From assembly GCA_003956705.1 (NCBI GenBank), contig QZCP01000767.1, forward strand, positions 1-64,000: a stretch of 64,000 nucleotides of DNA, written 5' to 3'. The notes beneath the pieces are model-generated. The model saw only the letters and a program-made list of their open reading frames with translations. It searched no databases and had not been told where the DNA came from. The position numbers and the translations under genes are program-made. This DNA is from Brevipalpus yothersi (taxonomy: Eukaryota; Arthropoda; Arachnida; Trombidiformes; Tenuipalpidae). Below, piece after piece: positions 33,764 through 45,090 of the stretch (the first letter of the stretch is position 1; every line of letters begins with the position of its first letter).

Positions 33764-36700
33764 TGTTGATCTATCGTTTTATCCTCGAGAAAATCAAATG
33801 TATCAACCAGTTGATCCTCTGCCCAAAGAAACATAACAGTTATAAGTCAGCGAAAACATTGGATTCATATCAGTCTTGGGTAGGATTGAGTGTGTTGAAT
33901 CATTGGCCATGAAAAAAAGTTCCATCATGATGTTCTCCTTATTCTATGAGCATCGTAAACAATCTCTTGAAGCCATTGAGAAAGATTCTCTTTGACCTTG
34001 TCTCCAATATTGGGCGAGAATCCACCTCAAAAAGGAGATTCATGAAAAAACTCAGTTCTATCTCTGAAAGGACATGTCCAGAAATGGCCCATTTTCGATT
34101 TTGAAAATTTTATTCGATCTTAGATGAACTTTTGATGAGGATCACGAATATGAGGTCAAAATTTATGCCAGATACACTGAATTTGAGAATTTGGAATTTG
34201 ATTTGGATTTGGTGGGGAAGCAGTCGAACTTGTTGAAATATGACTTGCAACTAGCTATCTCCATTGGGAATCATAAACATGAGAAATAATTCTTTCATTC
34301 AGCATTATTAGTTCTGTAGATTCAATCGATATATCGAGAAAAATAGAATTTTCCAAAAATTGTCTCTTTTTGCTGCTAAAACTTGACGCAAAGTATGCCA
34401 ATGAATCTCCTATAAAGAATCTAACCTGGAATCATCAATTTCATGTTTCTATCAGCGAAAATCGGCGATTTTGAACACTTTTTATGCTAAACTTTGAACC
34501 TCGAAAACTCGACGACCTTTGACCTAAGCAGCCTGAAATCGGTATCATAGTGATCTGTAGATAATGCACTCTCAGAATATATAATTTTATTGAAATCGGA
34601 CATGGGCCAAAAACGCCCCTTTTCTGGACATGTCCTTTTTTGAATATACACATGTATGATAGAATCCCAGCTGAAAAAATCATGAGATAAATCAAATTAT
34701 GATAATTTATGAATTTTTTTTCAGATTTCAAATACTGTAACACTCATTGGGATAGAATATCTTGCTGGCCACTTACTCGAGCAAATCAATTCGCTATCAT
34801 ATCATGCTTTGCAGAACTTTCCGATGTTCAATATGACACAACTCGTGAGTTGATTTCTTTATGATTCCTATTTTGCAGCTTGGAAGTTCAAGTAATTCAC
34901 TTGGAACTTGAAATTTAATTCTCTTGAGCATTCGACCATGATTATTTCCACACCATTCTGATATAATTGTCGCACTGATTTTCGATCAACATTCTTTCTG
35001 TCCACTATTAAAACAGAAAATGCGACCAGATTTTGTTTTTTGAATGGTACTTGGGCCAAATCAGATTATTCTCGCTGCACTCCTATTTTATCAAATGAAA
35101 CTGAAAGCGAATTCGCAAAGGTATAGATGCTGGAATTTATCTGAAGATCATGATGAATTACAATTCTTGATTTCTTCTTTACAGCCAGAGGTCCTCTACA
35201 CAATGCACCTGATAAATTATTTTGGATACAGTATTTCTATCATTGCTCTCCTCATAGCTTTAATCATATTCGCCTACTTCAAGTGAGTTGATCACGATTA
35301 AACTTTCCATTCACATTGAGAAGCCCAAGAATTTTTCACAAAACTTTTCACATTCGATTGGAAGCTTTTGAAATGCTTCGGAAGCTGCTCTTCAGTTCTA
35401 ATTTCAACGATTTTTTTTCTTCATTCCAAATTCTGAGTTACGCAAAAGTTCAGCTTAGAACATCTTGAGTTTTTTGAAATGAACTTATAGCACGGAATAT
35501 TCGAAAAAAATCTTTCCCTCTCTGGTGAAAAATTTGAATTAGTTATCAGGAGAGCAAATATTTGATGGTAAACCCTGGACTAGATTTTTTTGCACGCTCA
35601 AAATCTATTCGAAACAAATTTTTTTTTGTTCAACAATTTTGGTCTCTTTTTCTTTTTCTGCTTTGCTCAATTCTTCAGAGATCTTCACTGCATAAGGAAC
35701 ACGATTCATGCCAATTTCATGATATCTCATCTATTTGTCGGAGTAACATGGATTGTTACAGCCCTCGTTCAAAGAGATGAAAGTGAGGTAAGCCTTCTTC
35801 TTCAATTACTATGACTTCAATGATGGTGGAAAAAGTCTCTGTGGAGATAATATTTTTTCTTCTCACTATTACTTGCTGGAAGGGACAATAGAATTTTATT
35901 CCACATACTGTTGCTAGTAGTTTCATTTAAAAATGTTTGCTTTTTTTTCTTGTATTCTTTTTTCGAAGGTCTTTCGACTTGAGTGTCTTCTCTATATAAT
36001 TCTGATCTACTTCAATGTGACAACATTCTTCTGGATGTTTATCGAGGGCTTGTACCTGTACATATTGGTTTTAAAAACTTTCTCCATTGAAAGAGTCAAA
36101 AAGCATACCTATTTGTTCATTGGATGGGGTGAGTATGATTTTCATGGCTATTATGAGCAGCGATAATACATATTCAAAAATTCAACATCTTTCTGGTAGG
36201 AACATATCTATTTTTTTCCATCTTGAATTGAATTGTAACTCGAGCCAATATATTCTTCCTCATGGCTATCATTCCGTTTTGAATGTGAAAATAAAGTCAA
36301 CAAAATCTTTACATTCACACCGGAACTTGAACCCCTCTGGCACGAGGAAATTCGGGATATTCTGGTATCCAAAGTGCTCCAGAAAATTCTAGATTATTGG
36401 CTAAAATGGGAAAAAAGAATCTTTTGAAACCACTTTACTCTATATTGGAAGATTTCTCTCTCTCTCTCTCTCCCTCTTTACAGTAACTGATAGCTTTAAA
36501 TCCATAAATCTTGAGAAAATCTCACAACACAGACTGACTCTGAGAATAAAATCTTAATCTATTGTCTTTTCAGGACTTCCCGTTATTCTAGTCAGCGCTT
36601 GGACTCCTCTGAAGTATTATTTCCCTCATGTGCTCTATATATTCACTAGCCCACAAAAAACTAAGTAAGTGATTTTATAACAAATTGGAAAACATCATCG

Positions 36701-38060
36701 ATCAGATAGTTCTGACAAATCCCTTTGGTGATATCAAATTCTTTCTCAACGATATTTGAGATAGAATTGAGTACTTTTGAGAGCAATTATGAAACTTTGT
36801 CGACCTTGTGATTCAATTCCTCGAATTTAGAGATTGGAGGAAGTTTTCTAGTACTTCCTATTTTTCTTGGTTCTTGTATTTCATACCCTGCAATCTTCCC
36901 TCAAACGAATAGATTCAAAACACTAGATTAGTGGATTAAAATAGGGACCTAACAAAGAAAACAAAATAAAAAAAAGTTCTTTACTAGGTCATTATACAAT
37001 TTGATGAGAATGAGGATACCTGACTAATCATTCAATTCACGAAAATTCTCATTCCCAAATTGAACTGTTAGCTACCTCTCATAGCCCATCGAGACTAGAT
37101 CAAGATTGCTGGCTAGCACTGTTTTCCCTAGTAGCTATTATTCCAATCATATTCGAAATATTGCTTGACATTAAAATTTTTGCAGGAGTAACTGTCCATG
37201 GTCAAATAATGAGGCTATTGTGGACCACGTGTTCATCGTCCTTCCCATACTTTTCATACTTCTAGTAAGTTCTTGGAGACCAATTTATTGTACAAAAACT
37301 TGAGGAAAATTTTTTCCTTTTAATATTAGGCTAATATTTTTTTCCTTGGAATGGTCATCTATGTCCTGGTCACTCAACTTTGTATATCAACTGCTGCCGA
37401 GTTTCAACAGTATAGGTCAGTATATTGTATATGTAAGGGAAAGAGAGAGAGGGAAAATAATGATACAATCTAGAGACGAAGTGCTCAAAATAATCAGTCT
37501 CACTAGAGCCAAGAGTCTGGTGTAGATCTAACAAAGTGTCTTTGGTGTGTTGATCTAACGAATAAATGTCGTCATAATTCATAGACAAGAGTGTCAAGTG
37601 AAAATGAGTTGAGTGCGTTGATCTCATCCAAGCGAATGAGTGACTCCCAATTCGTTTTTCCCTCATCGATCGTTGAATGATCTAAATATGTCAAATAATA
37701 TACAATATATATGATATATATGGTATAAAGAGATAGTGTTCGATATCAAATGAATCAACACCAAAGGTCGCGATATCTCAACTCATCTCTCTCTTTCCCT
37801 GTTTCTCTTTGCCACTTTGAAAGACCTTCGATCATTAGATATGCTGATCATTGCCATTAGAAAAATATACACACTTGAAAGATAATTCAAATTAGAATTC
37901 AGTACACATGAGGGGAAAGTTAATAGAGGAAATGAGAAATTGATCAAAATGAAAAGGGAAAGGGTTATCATCATGAATCAATGGAAAAATTGTTATAAAC
38001 TTTAATTACACCTAGAGGAATGTTCTGATAACTTTCATCGTCATCACTTCACTTCCGCCA

Positions 38061-38106
<46 letters not shown>

Positions 38107-39138
38107 CTCTCTCTTGCCATCCCTCTCTCCCTCCTCTTATCTAATGTTTGCCCATCTTCTCTCTCTCCAGAAAAGCGGCCAAAGCTCTTCTTGTACTCAC
38201 CCCTTTACTTGGTATAACTTATGCTCTTATTCTGGTGGCTCCAGAATCAACTCCTGGGGTTTTGGTTGGCTATTTACACTCAATTTTATTCTCAACCCAA
38301 GTGAGGCCATTTCACTTTTACAACACTTACCCTCTCTCTTTCTCTCTCTTCCACATAATATTCACTTGGATGATTTTCTTCTCTTTTTACCCTCTCTCTC
38401 TCCTCTTTATCACCCACCCACCCACACACACATGCACATATTTTAACAGGGGCTCACGGTGGCTGTTCTGTACTGTTTTCTCAACTCAGAGGTAGGCAGA
38501 GAAAGATTGTTATCATTATTATCGTCGGAGAAAGACTATCTTCTCAGGAAATGATCCATGCTTCTTTGGGTAGAGGGATGATGGAGGAATTACGTAATTT
38601 GGTTTTTGAGAAAGAAGAAAAAAAATTACAATTGTCATTTTACTATCACAATAACTCATCTCTATTACCCCTTAAATTGATTGACAATAATGAATCGTAA
38701 TTGCAGGAGAGAAAGTCATTTTCCTAAAACTGTTGCGTAACAGATCAACAAGTTTGACTTTTTAATGAAACTACTATCATGCCTTGGTATATACATGCAT
38801 ACATAATATATATTCTGAAAAGATTTTTCCTGCTCTTTCTCTTTCAGGTTCGCAATTCACTTCGATATCATGTCATGCGATGGAAAGCTGTTAGAATGCT
38901 TAAAACAGGACACTATCCGATTCCAGTTCCATACAGTTTGAAGATGAGACCTCGACAAACAATGAGATGCAATCGACTTCGATACACATTCTCGGCCAAT
39001 GGAAATTCATGCATTGTAACTGGTCGATCAAATGATTCCAAAAGTTCATTCCAAGAATCTGTACCACACTTTCCAGCGGTGATCAGATATTCGAGCAAAT
39101 CCACCAAATCCACTAGTCTCTCGGAAGATTTTGTTTAG
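32021..39138 (+). CDS. Class B (secretin-family) GPCR, DH44/CRF receptor-like
   Basis: Twelve exons with consistent phases: 32021-32153, 34725-34844, 35017-35120, 35185-35282, 35679-35787, 35969-36128, 36574-36664, 37186-37264, 37330-37415, 38171-38300, 38450-38491 and 38848-39138. Exons 1-3 make the hormone-binding ectodomain with six cysteines, including DRISCWPLTRANQFA, the spliced YDTTQNATRFC and NGTWA. Seven helices follow: NYFGYSISIIALL (TM1), CIRNTIHANFMISHLF (TM2), FFWMFIEGLYLY (TM3), GLPVILVSAW (TM4), DHVFIVLPILFI (TM5), RKAAKALLVLTPLLGITY (TM6) and STQGLTVAVLYCFLNSEV (TM7). The NATRFC and LLGITY/STQG/CFLN motifs resemble insect DH44 (CRF-like diuretic hormone) receptors more than DH31 or PDF receptors, from memory. 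The N-terminus lacks an obvious signal peptide, so an earlier exon is possible. ATTAAA at 39266 is a likely polyadenylation signal. Expected Gs-coupled surface receptor. Confidence 0.85.
33699..33760. repeat. (CT)n microsatellite
   Basis: 62-bp CT run in GPCR intron 1. Confidence 0.96.
34067..34641. mobile_element. Inverted-repeat element (MITE-like) in GPCR intron 1
   Basis: The left end reads AAAGGACATGTCCAGAAA then GGCCCAT...CGATTT. The reverse complement of the right end reads AAAGGACATGTCCAGAAA, an 11-bp insertion, then GGCCCATGTCCGATTT. The about 575-bp segment between has no transposase frame. Ends are imperfect and the target duplication is not clear, so the boundaries are approximate. 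A non-autonomous DNA transposon remnant is inferred. Confidence 0.6.
38065..38114. repeat. (CT)n microsatellite adjoining a splice acceptor
   Basis: CT run with one CTCG interruption, ending about 55 bp before the acceptor of GPCR exon 10 (38171). It may extend the polypyrimidine region. Confidence 0.9.
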
Positions 39139-39325
39139 AGAGAGGAACTGTATAATTGAGGTTGCAAATGAAGAGGAAGAGTAGAAGAAGGAGAAGAGAG
39201 AATGAAGGGAAAATAGAACAGTAGAAAGAGAACAATTTGGTGGGAATGGAATCCTTTATTCTATCATTAAAGAGCATTTCATTGCTTCAACAAACATTGC
39301 CTCGTTGCCTTAGGTTCTAAATGAA

Positions 39326-41914
39326 TTAATTTCGAAGACAAATTTGTAGCCGATTATTTCCAAAATCGACTACCACCAGTATATTATCAACAACATGGAG
39401 ACCAGAGGGCCTATCACAGTTTAGATCTTGTGAGAGATATTCGAATGATTGTGTAAGTATATTATAAATGCAGATACGATTGTTTCGTGAATCAGCACAG
39501 AATATTGAATTACCAGCGATGCTAATGCCTTGTGGGCGAAGAAATTGGCCCCATCCTGTGCCTTCACCGAAACCAATGACTTTTGAGGCATCCTCTTTTG
39601 ATTGGAATTTGTCAAATATGAGTAACCGATGTTTGTTAAAATCTGAAACGACAATTTTATTTTCCCCAAGGAAACATACACCTCGAGGAGAGTCTAGTGG
39701 ATGAGAGTAATGAGTGATGTAATGCCCATAGGCGGAGAACAGCTGGACTCGCCTATTTCGAGTATCGCTCACCAGCAATTGATGAGTAGAAGGACAGCAG
39801 TCAACATCCCAGGGATAACAAAATTGACCTGCACGATTGCCCTTCTCACCAAATTTGAATTGAAAGCGACCTTTGAGGTCAAACACCTGAATGCGATGAT
39901 TATCTTTATCCGCAACGACTATATGGTTCAAACTTGTGTTGATGGCTATGCCTGCCGGTCTGTCGAACAAACCAGCCCGTGTTCCCGGGCCTGACCCGAA
40001 TACATGGATCACCTTGATGGTCATTGCAGTGGCATTCAGATGGAGAAGTTGAATCCGATTGTTACTTCGATCCGCGATCGCAATCAGATAATGCTTATGA
40101 GAACTGGACACCAGATCACATAGGTCTCCATTACTACGAAGACTATTACTCTTACACATGCTGGCGAGAGCGTTGGCATTATGATGATTGTTGATTAGGC
40201 TGTTACAGCTACCGGTGACATTTTTCGAATTGTTGTTGCTGTTGTGTTTGTTTGTACTTTCATACCCGTTTAGGTTACCATTTATCAATGAATTATTAAC
40301 TTGGTTACTATTAGCAGAGGATGATTTGACGATGGACGCGCTCAATGGATTTATATCCCAGAAGGATAGAGGTGACGGTGAATCATTCGCATTGTTCAAA
40401 TTTTCATGCAACATAGAAGCATAACTAGATAAATTACCCGTAATCGAATTTTTGAGGTCAGCTGTAATGCTATTCCAAGATGAAGAAGATGGTGATGGAT
40501 CACAGTGTTGATTTGACGAAGATGAAGAGGATAGTGAGGTCGAAAAATACTGATGTTGTTGTTGTTGTTGCTGTTGCTGTGGCGCTTGTTGATGGTGTTT
40601 TGACCCGTAAGAAGAGGACGAGAGTGTTGAAGAGCTTGGATTTATATTTATACTATCAGACCCGTAAGAAGTTACCTGTCGAGGATGAGCTTGATGAGAT
40701 GAAGAGTTTTGTGATGAGATACCCGTAATTGAAGCGGCAGCAACATGACCAGTAGTTGATGACGTACCCGTACTAGTTAAAGTTGTGTCACCAATGAGAT
40801 TGGTTGAACAATTAGCATAAGTATTTGTAGTAGAAGAGCTTGCGAGAATGGACGATGTGGCATTAAATGGACTGGATGAGAATAATGCATTTGAATCATC
40901 AACGGTTAAATATTGAGCTAATAGAGAAAAATCCAAATCCCATGAAGAGGATGAGGATGATGATCCGCTTGCACTGTTCAAATTATCTTGAAACATTGAA
41001 GCATAACTAGATGAGTTACCCGTTTGAATTGCGTTTGTGTTCAATGATAATCCATTGTTACCAGATGTAGCACAACCACCACCACCACCACCATTATTAC
41101 CCGTTCCAGATCTGAGTCCACCACCAACAGCTCGACTACCAGCCCCAACTATAAGACTATCATTCGTAAGCTTGTTAAGGTGAGTTAGGGGGTTTGATTG
41201 CTGCTGTAAGTGATGATGATCAGACTGATTTTGTTGATGGTGGTGATGGTGATGATCGATCATAGAAGGCGATGATGATATCATACCGGTGGTATTCGTT
41301 GTCAAAGGCGGACATCCAGGTAATGATGAGTAGTGGCCACTGGTAGAGGTAGATGAACAATTAATGTTTGAAGGTGAAGAGGAGGATACTGAATTTTGAG
41401 CCAATGGAGACGGTTCGTCCACAAGATAATGGTACAATAGAGATCGTGGCATACGAACAATGGCGACTCCCCAAGGTCGACACAATTGACCAATTTCATT
41501 GCCCTCATTACCATAGCTAAGAGACAATTTCCAATGTGATCGTTGCTCTAATGCATGATGATAGGCTTTCTTAATATCATCCAATTTATCGATCAATTGT
41601 TGACGCCTAACCTGTAGCTCACATATATTCGATGAGGTAGACTCAATTTCATGTGTTAATTTTTTCATCAGATCTTCATACTCATCCACATTACTCGAAT
41701 TGATTCCAGTGGAATTGATCGAATTAACACTACTACCACAGCCACTACTACTATTATTACCATTACCAACACCACCAGTGATTAAGGCGCCTGTAACCCC
41801 GCTGCCACTGACACAACCCGTTCCACTACCACTGCCATTACTATTGATGATCGCAGCCATAGCAGCAGCAGTTCGATTGGATGTCTTGGCAAACGTTGAT
41901 GATGATGGAAACAT
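39326..41914 (-). CDS. wech: NHL-repeat protein of TRIM71/LIN-41/Wech type with a huge insertion in the first NHL blade
   Basis: Single open frame of 862 residues. An N-terminal Ser/Gly/Asn-rich segment precedes a coiled coil at about 76-125 (EYEDLMKKLTHEIEST). Then comes the TRIM71-type NHL start GNEGNEIGQLCRPWGVAIV. The blade is interrupted by about 450 low-complexity Ser/Asn/Gly/Gln/His-rich residues and resumes at about 610 with LIAIADRSNNRIQLL. Further blades follow: FDRPAGIAI...VVADKDNHRIQVFD, FGEKGNRAGQFCYPWDV...LVSDTRNRRVQLF, DSPRGVCFL...VVSDFNKHRLLIF, FLRPQGISI...CADSRNNRICIY and DRPSGLHVV...VVDFGNNRLQI. The full six-bladed propeller is recoverable. These propellers bind mRNA hairpins and repress translation in the heterochronic pathway. 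RING, B-box and filamin domains are not seen in this frame. Either they were lost or they sit on upstream exons. Converges with the GPCR. Confidence 0.85.
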   Translation of the reverse strand: MFPSSSTFAKTSNRTAAAMAAIINSNGSGSGTGCVSGSGVTGALITGGVGNGNNSSSGCGSSVNSINSTGINSSNVDEYEDLMKKLTHEIESTSSNICELQVRRQQLIDKLDDIKKAYHHALEQRSHWKLSLSYGNEGNEIGQLCRPWGVAIVRMPRSLLYHYLVDEPSPLAQNSVSSSSPSNINCSSTSTSGHYSSLPGCPPLTTNTTGMISSSPSMIDHHHHHHQQNQSDHHHLQQQSNPLTHLNKLTNDSLIVGAGSRAVGGGLRSGTGNNGGGGGGCATSGNNGLSLNTNAIQTGNSSSYASMFQDNLNSASGSSSSSSSWDLDFSLLAQYLTVDDSNALFSSSPFNATSSILASSSTTNTYANCSTNLIGDTTLTSTGTSSTTGHVAAASITGISSQNSSSHQAHPRQVTSYGSDSININPSSSTLSSSSYGSKHHQQAPQQQQQQQQHQYFSTSLSSSSSSNQHCDPSPSSSSWNSITADLKNSITGNLSSYASMLHENLNNANDSPSPLSFWDINPLSASIVKSSSANSNQVNNSLINGNLNGYESTNKHNSNNNSKNVTGSCNSLINNHHNANALASMCKSNSLRSNGDLCDLVSSSHKHYLIAIADRSNNRIQLLHLNATAMTIKVIHVFGSGPGTRAGLFDRPAGIAINTSLNHIVVADKDNHRIQVFDLKGRFQFKFGEKGNRAGQFCYPWDVDCCPSTHQLLVSDTRNRRVQLFSAYGHYITHYSHPLDSPRGVCFLGENKIVVSDFNKHRLLIFDKFQSKEDASKVIGFGEGTGWGQFLRPQGISIAGNSIFCADSRNNRICIYNILTQSFEYLSQDLNCDRPSGLHVVDNILVVVDFGNNRLQICLRN

Positions 41915-44406
41915 AATTATGGCGCTCTACCTATGGTATGTTTGTGTGTGTGTTTGTCTGTATGATTGTGTTTGGTATTACTTCGTGGATGTTTATAATT
42001 GTGGATGAAAGGGTGTGTGTATGAATGTGAATGTGAATATAAAATGTATATGGTATATACTGTGTATTATGAACAGAGAGATAGAGAGAGTAAAGAGAAA
42101 GAGGTAGAGGTAGAGAAAAAAACAGATACAGAGATGAAGACAGAGATGTTCCTTCTTTTTTTCTCTTCTTTCGGATCCAGGCAGCAGTGGTAGAAGGGGA
42201 GGTCAAGTGGAGCGGTTTGCGGGTTATACAGGCTCAACAGGAACACTTAAAACAATGACTATGACTATGGTGAAGGCTAAATTAATAAAAAGATGGCTAC
42301 AGAATAAATTTGAACAATGAATTTGTGGGATGAAAGATGAAAAGATTTTTTACATTTACAGACTCATGAAAAACACACGAAATCAAACCTTCTTCTTCAT
42401 ACCTTTGCTTTGACTTGCCCAGCTAAGCGGAAGCCAGTAACTAAATCCGAAAGCAAATTAGCCACCTAGTGGGCAATCTATGTACTTGTGATTTTTTTTG
42501 ATCAGAAAAAAAGGAAAAATATTTTAATCAAAATTATTCTCATTTTTTTTTTCTTCTATCCTTATAACCAATATTATGTTCTCCAATTTCCCTCGATTAT
42601 CATATTCTTGGGTTCTCACGTTTTTGATTGATTGGTGGAACTTAGTTTTCTACTGTTCTAGGATGGGAACAGAATTTTTCTAGAATATTGTTTGCCCGAA
42701 TCAGTTCGGTGTTGGAGATGGGTAAGATAAACTTTTGATCAACTGATAAATATCTCGGTAAATATTGTGATAAAATCCGTTGGTGAACTTTATGATAACA
42801 TCATACTAACGTTATTTTAGTGTTGAAAATTTGTGTCGATTTTTATAGTTTTGCCTCATTTAGAGCTTTGGAATAAACTATTGGAAATATTCATCAGAGA
42901 ATTCTGAAATTGCACTGCTTCCTCACATGATTGGTACTGTTTTCGGTTCGGTCGATTCCGTTCTTCTTTCAACTTGAATTGGATTCTTTCTCTTCAAAAC
43001 TAAAAATGCTGTGATTACTGTCCACTCTTGTTGACTTTCATTCTTTTCGTGCATCCAGAATAAAATAACTCAAATCAATCAAATCTTTTATTGACGATCA
43101 AATGAAAAAACGAATGATTAAAAATTATCTGTTAAATCTACAATTGAGTTCCTTGTCCCATGTCCATATTAGAGTCTACATCCATTATTTCGATTTTATG
43201 GATTTACAGCTTGCTTATAGGACTTCAGTTTGCTTTTTGAAGTTCGCTGAAACGAAAAAAAAAAATTGATCAGCACAAAGATTAAAAAATCAAATTTGAT
43301 TGTGGGTTGTCCCGATTTTAGTAACTTAATAGCTATTTAATTAATAGAACAGGGCAGAGAACTCTAGATATTAGAATGTGAATGTCCATCTGTTGAACCC
43401 AGTCAACCAACCTTTATAAGTTACATAACCTTTGTTTCCGCATAAACGCTTGCCCAAATTTTTTTGATTCTCACCAATTTTCGGTACCTAAGATGAAAAA
43501 TTAACATTAGAATCAATTCCTACGAATTGTTAATTGAACAAATTTTAACTAATTGCTCAACATAAATTTCAGTCTTGCTATGGCCAACATTTTCACTTGA
43601 CTTCATTCAATCATTTTTTGCATCATTTTCATTCTTCAGGTCCAGCAAGGAATATTTTGGCTCTCTCTCCAGATCAAAATCCAATTTCCTCTGCATATCT
43701 GATATTTTTTAAAGTGAATTCTAGAGAGAGTTCTATTCTGGCTGAGTTTCAAATCGAATGTACATGGATTGACAGGCAAACAACGGGAATAATATTCTTC
43801 TGTTGAAATGGATGTAATCATGTACCATTCTCAAAAGCTTCAAAATTTTTCCACTGATGATTATCTGCATCTTTTCACGAATCATCTCACTTTCATGCTC
43901 AACTCAAGACCAATCTGAAAGCTTGAGGCATGATGGAAAATATTGCCTTTTATTCATCTCATCCGGAAGCTAGCATCTTGGGTGTGAAGAGGAGGAAAAC
44001 GAAGAATATCATCATGAGAGGAGAGAAAGCGCGAAAAAGTGTAAGAAATCATAAGCAAACTGATAGAAGAAGAGAAAGGCGAGAAAAAAAGGATGAAACA
44101 GGCTTGCAAATGACAAAAATTTTCGACTCAAGACTGTCAAGCGTAGACTTGATTCACCAAAAAGGCTCTCCATGATGAAGACAAATTTGTTTCTATCACA
44201 CATTGGAATTAAATTCGTTTGTCAACAGTGTGGAAGTAGGATCAGAAGAGGAGAGAGAAAGAGAGAAATCAAAGAAGATGAAGGACGAAAAGTGAGAAAG
44301 AATCAAATCTTATGACAGTTGAAACAGATTTCCATGAGCATCTCATCATTGATGCCACAAGCTGTTACCCAAGCATTTTCCCAGCATCTTCATCACTCCT
44401 CATATT

Positions 44407-44458
<52 letters not shown>

Positions 44459-44567
44459 NNNNNNNNNNNNNNNNNNNNNNNNNNNNNNNNNNNNNNNNNN
44501 NNNNNNNNNNNNNNNNNNNNNNNNNNNNNNNNNNNNNNNNNNNNNNNNNNNNNNNNNNNNNNNNNNN

Positions 44568-44642
<75 letters not shown>

Positions 44643-45090
44643 TGCCTCATCGCTCATTCTTCAAGGTGGCAGTTGAGTTACTTTTGCCCCAACAAATCAG
44701 TTCATTTCTTTTCCCACCCAATCTATGCATAACTGATTACGAGAAATTGTGCCTTGCTTACGATTAAAGGTCGAGAAAGCAACCGATTCAGGATGGTATC
44801 AAATGAATTTTCCTCTTATAATTTATCGAAAAAGTTCGATGCAGGGTTCAAATTCTAATGCTAATCATTTACTTGCTGGTAATAAAAGATATAAACCTTA
44901 TTATATTTCTTTGCCTTATCTATCATTTTTGAACTGATTTAGCTTCGATATTTCTTATCAGTTGAACTGATTGTAGAACAAATCTACCCATTTCAAATTG
45001 GAAAATTCTCGATTATGATCCTTCTTCAATAAACTTTTTCATCACCCATAAGAACAATTATTGCTTTACCAAATGATTCACTTAACTTAC
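41915..45090. other. Upstream of the NHL gene; expected 3' end of the carbonic-anhydrase-related gene
   Basis: This stretch should contain the NHL gene promoter/5' UTR and the last exon(s) of the minus-strand carbonic anhydrase-related gene, whose exon at 45091 ends in a donor site. I could not identify that final exon. It contains the gapped CT tract at 44410-44639. Open frames at 43597-43806 and 43930-44175 (+) have no recognisable features. Confidence 0.45.
44410..44639. repeat. (CT)n microsatellite with 109-N assembly gap
   Basis: CT run on both sides of N at 44459-44567. Both flanks are pure CT, so the gap is very likely more of the same repeat; the real length is unknown. Confidence 0.97.

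Noticed and set aside
41302..41514. Alternative minus-strand frame within the NHL gene
   Set aside because: Overlaps the conserved GQLCRPWGV coding region in another frame; a shadow.
43597..43806. Open frame after a possible acceptor (TTCATTCTTCAG)
   Set aside because: No partner exon or domain found. The minus strand of the same interval also fails to supply the missing CARP C-terminus.
44393..44657. Arg-Glu and Ser-Leu dipeptide-repeat frames across the CT tract
   Set aside because: Translation of microsatellite and N bases only; the same applies to all other RE/SL repeat frames in the window.
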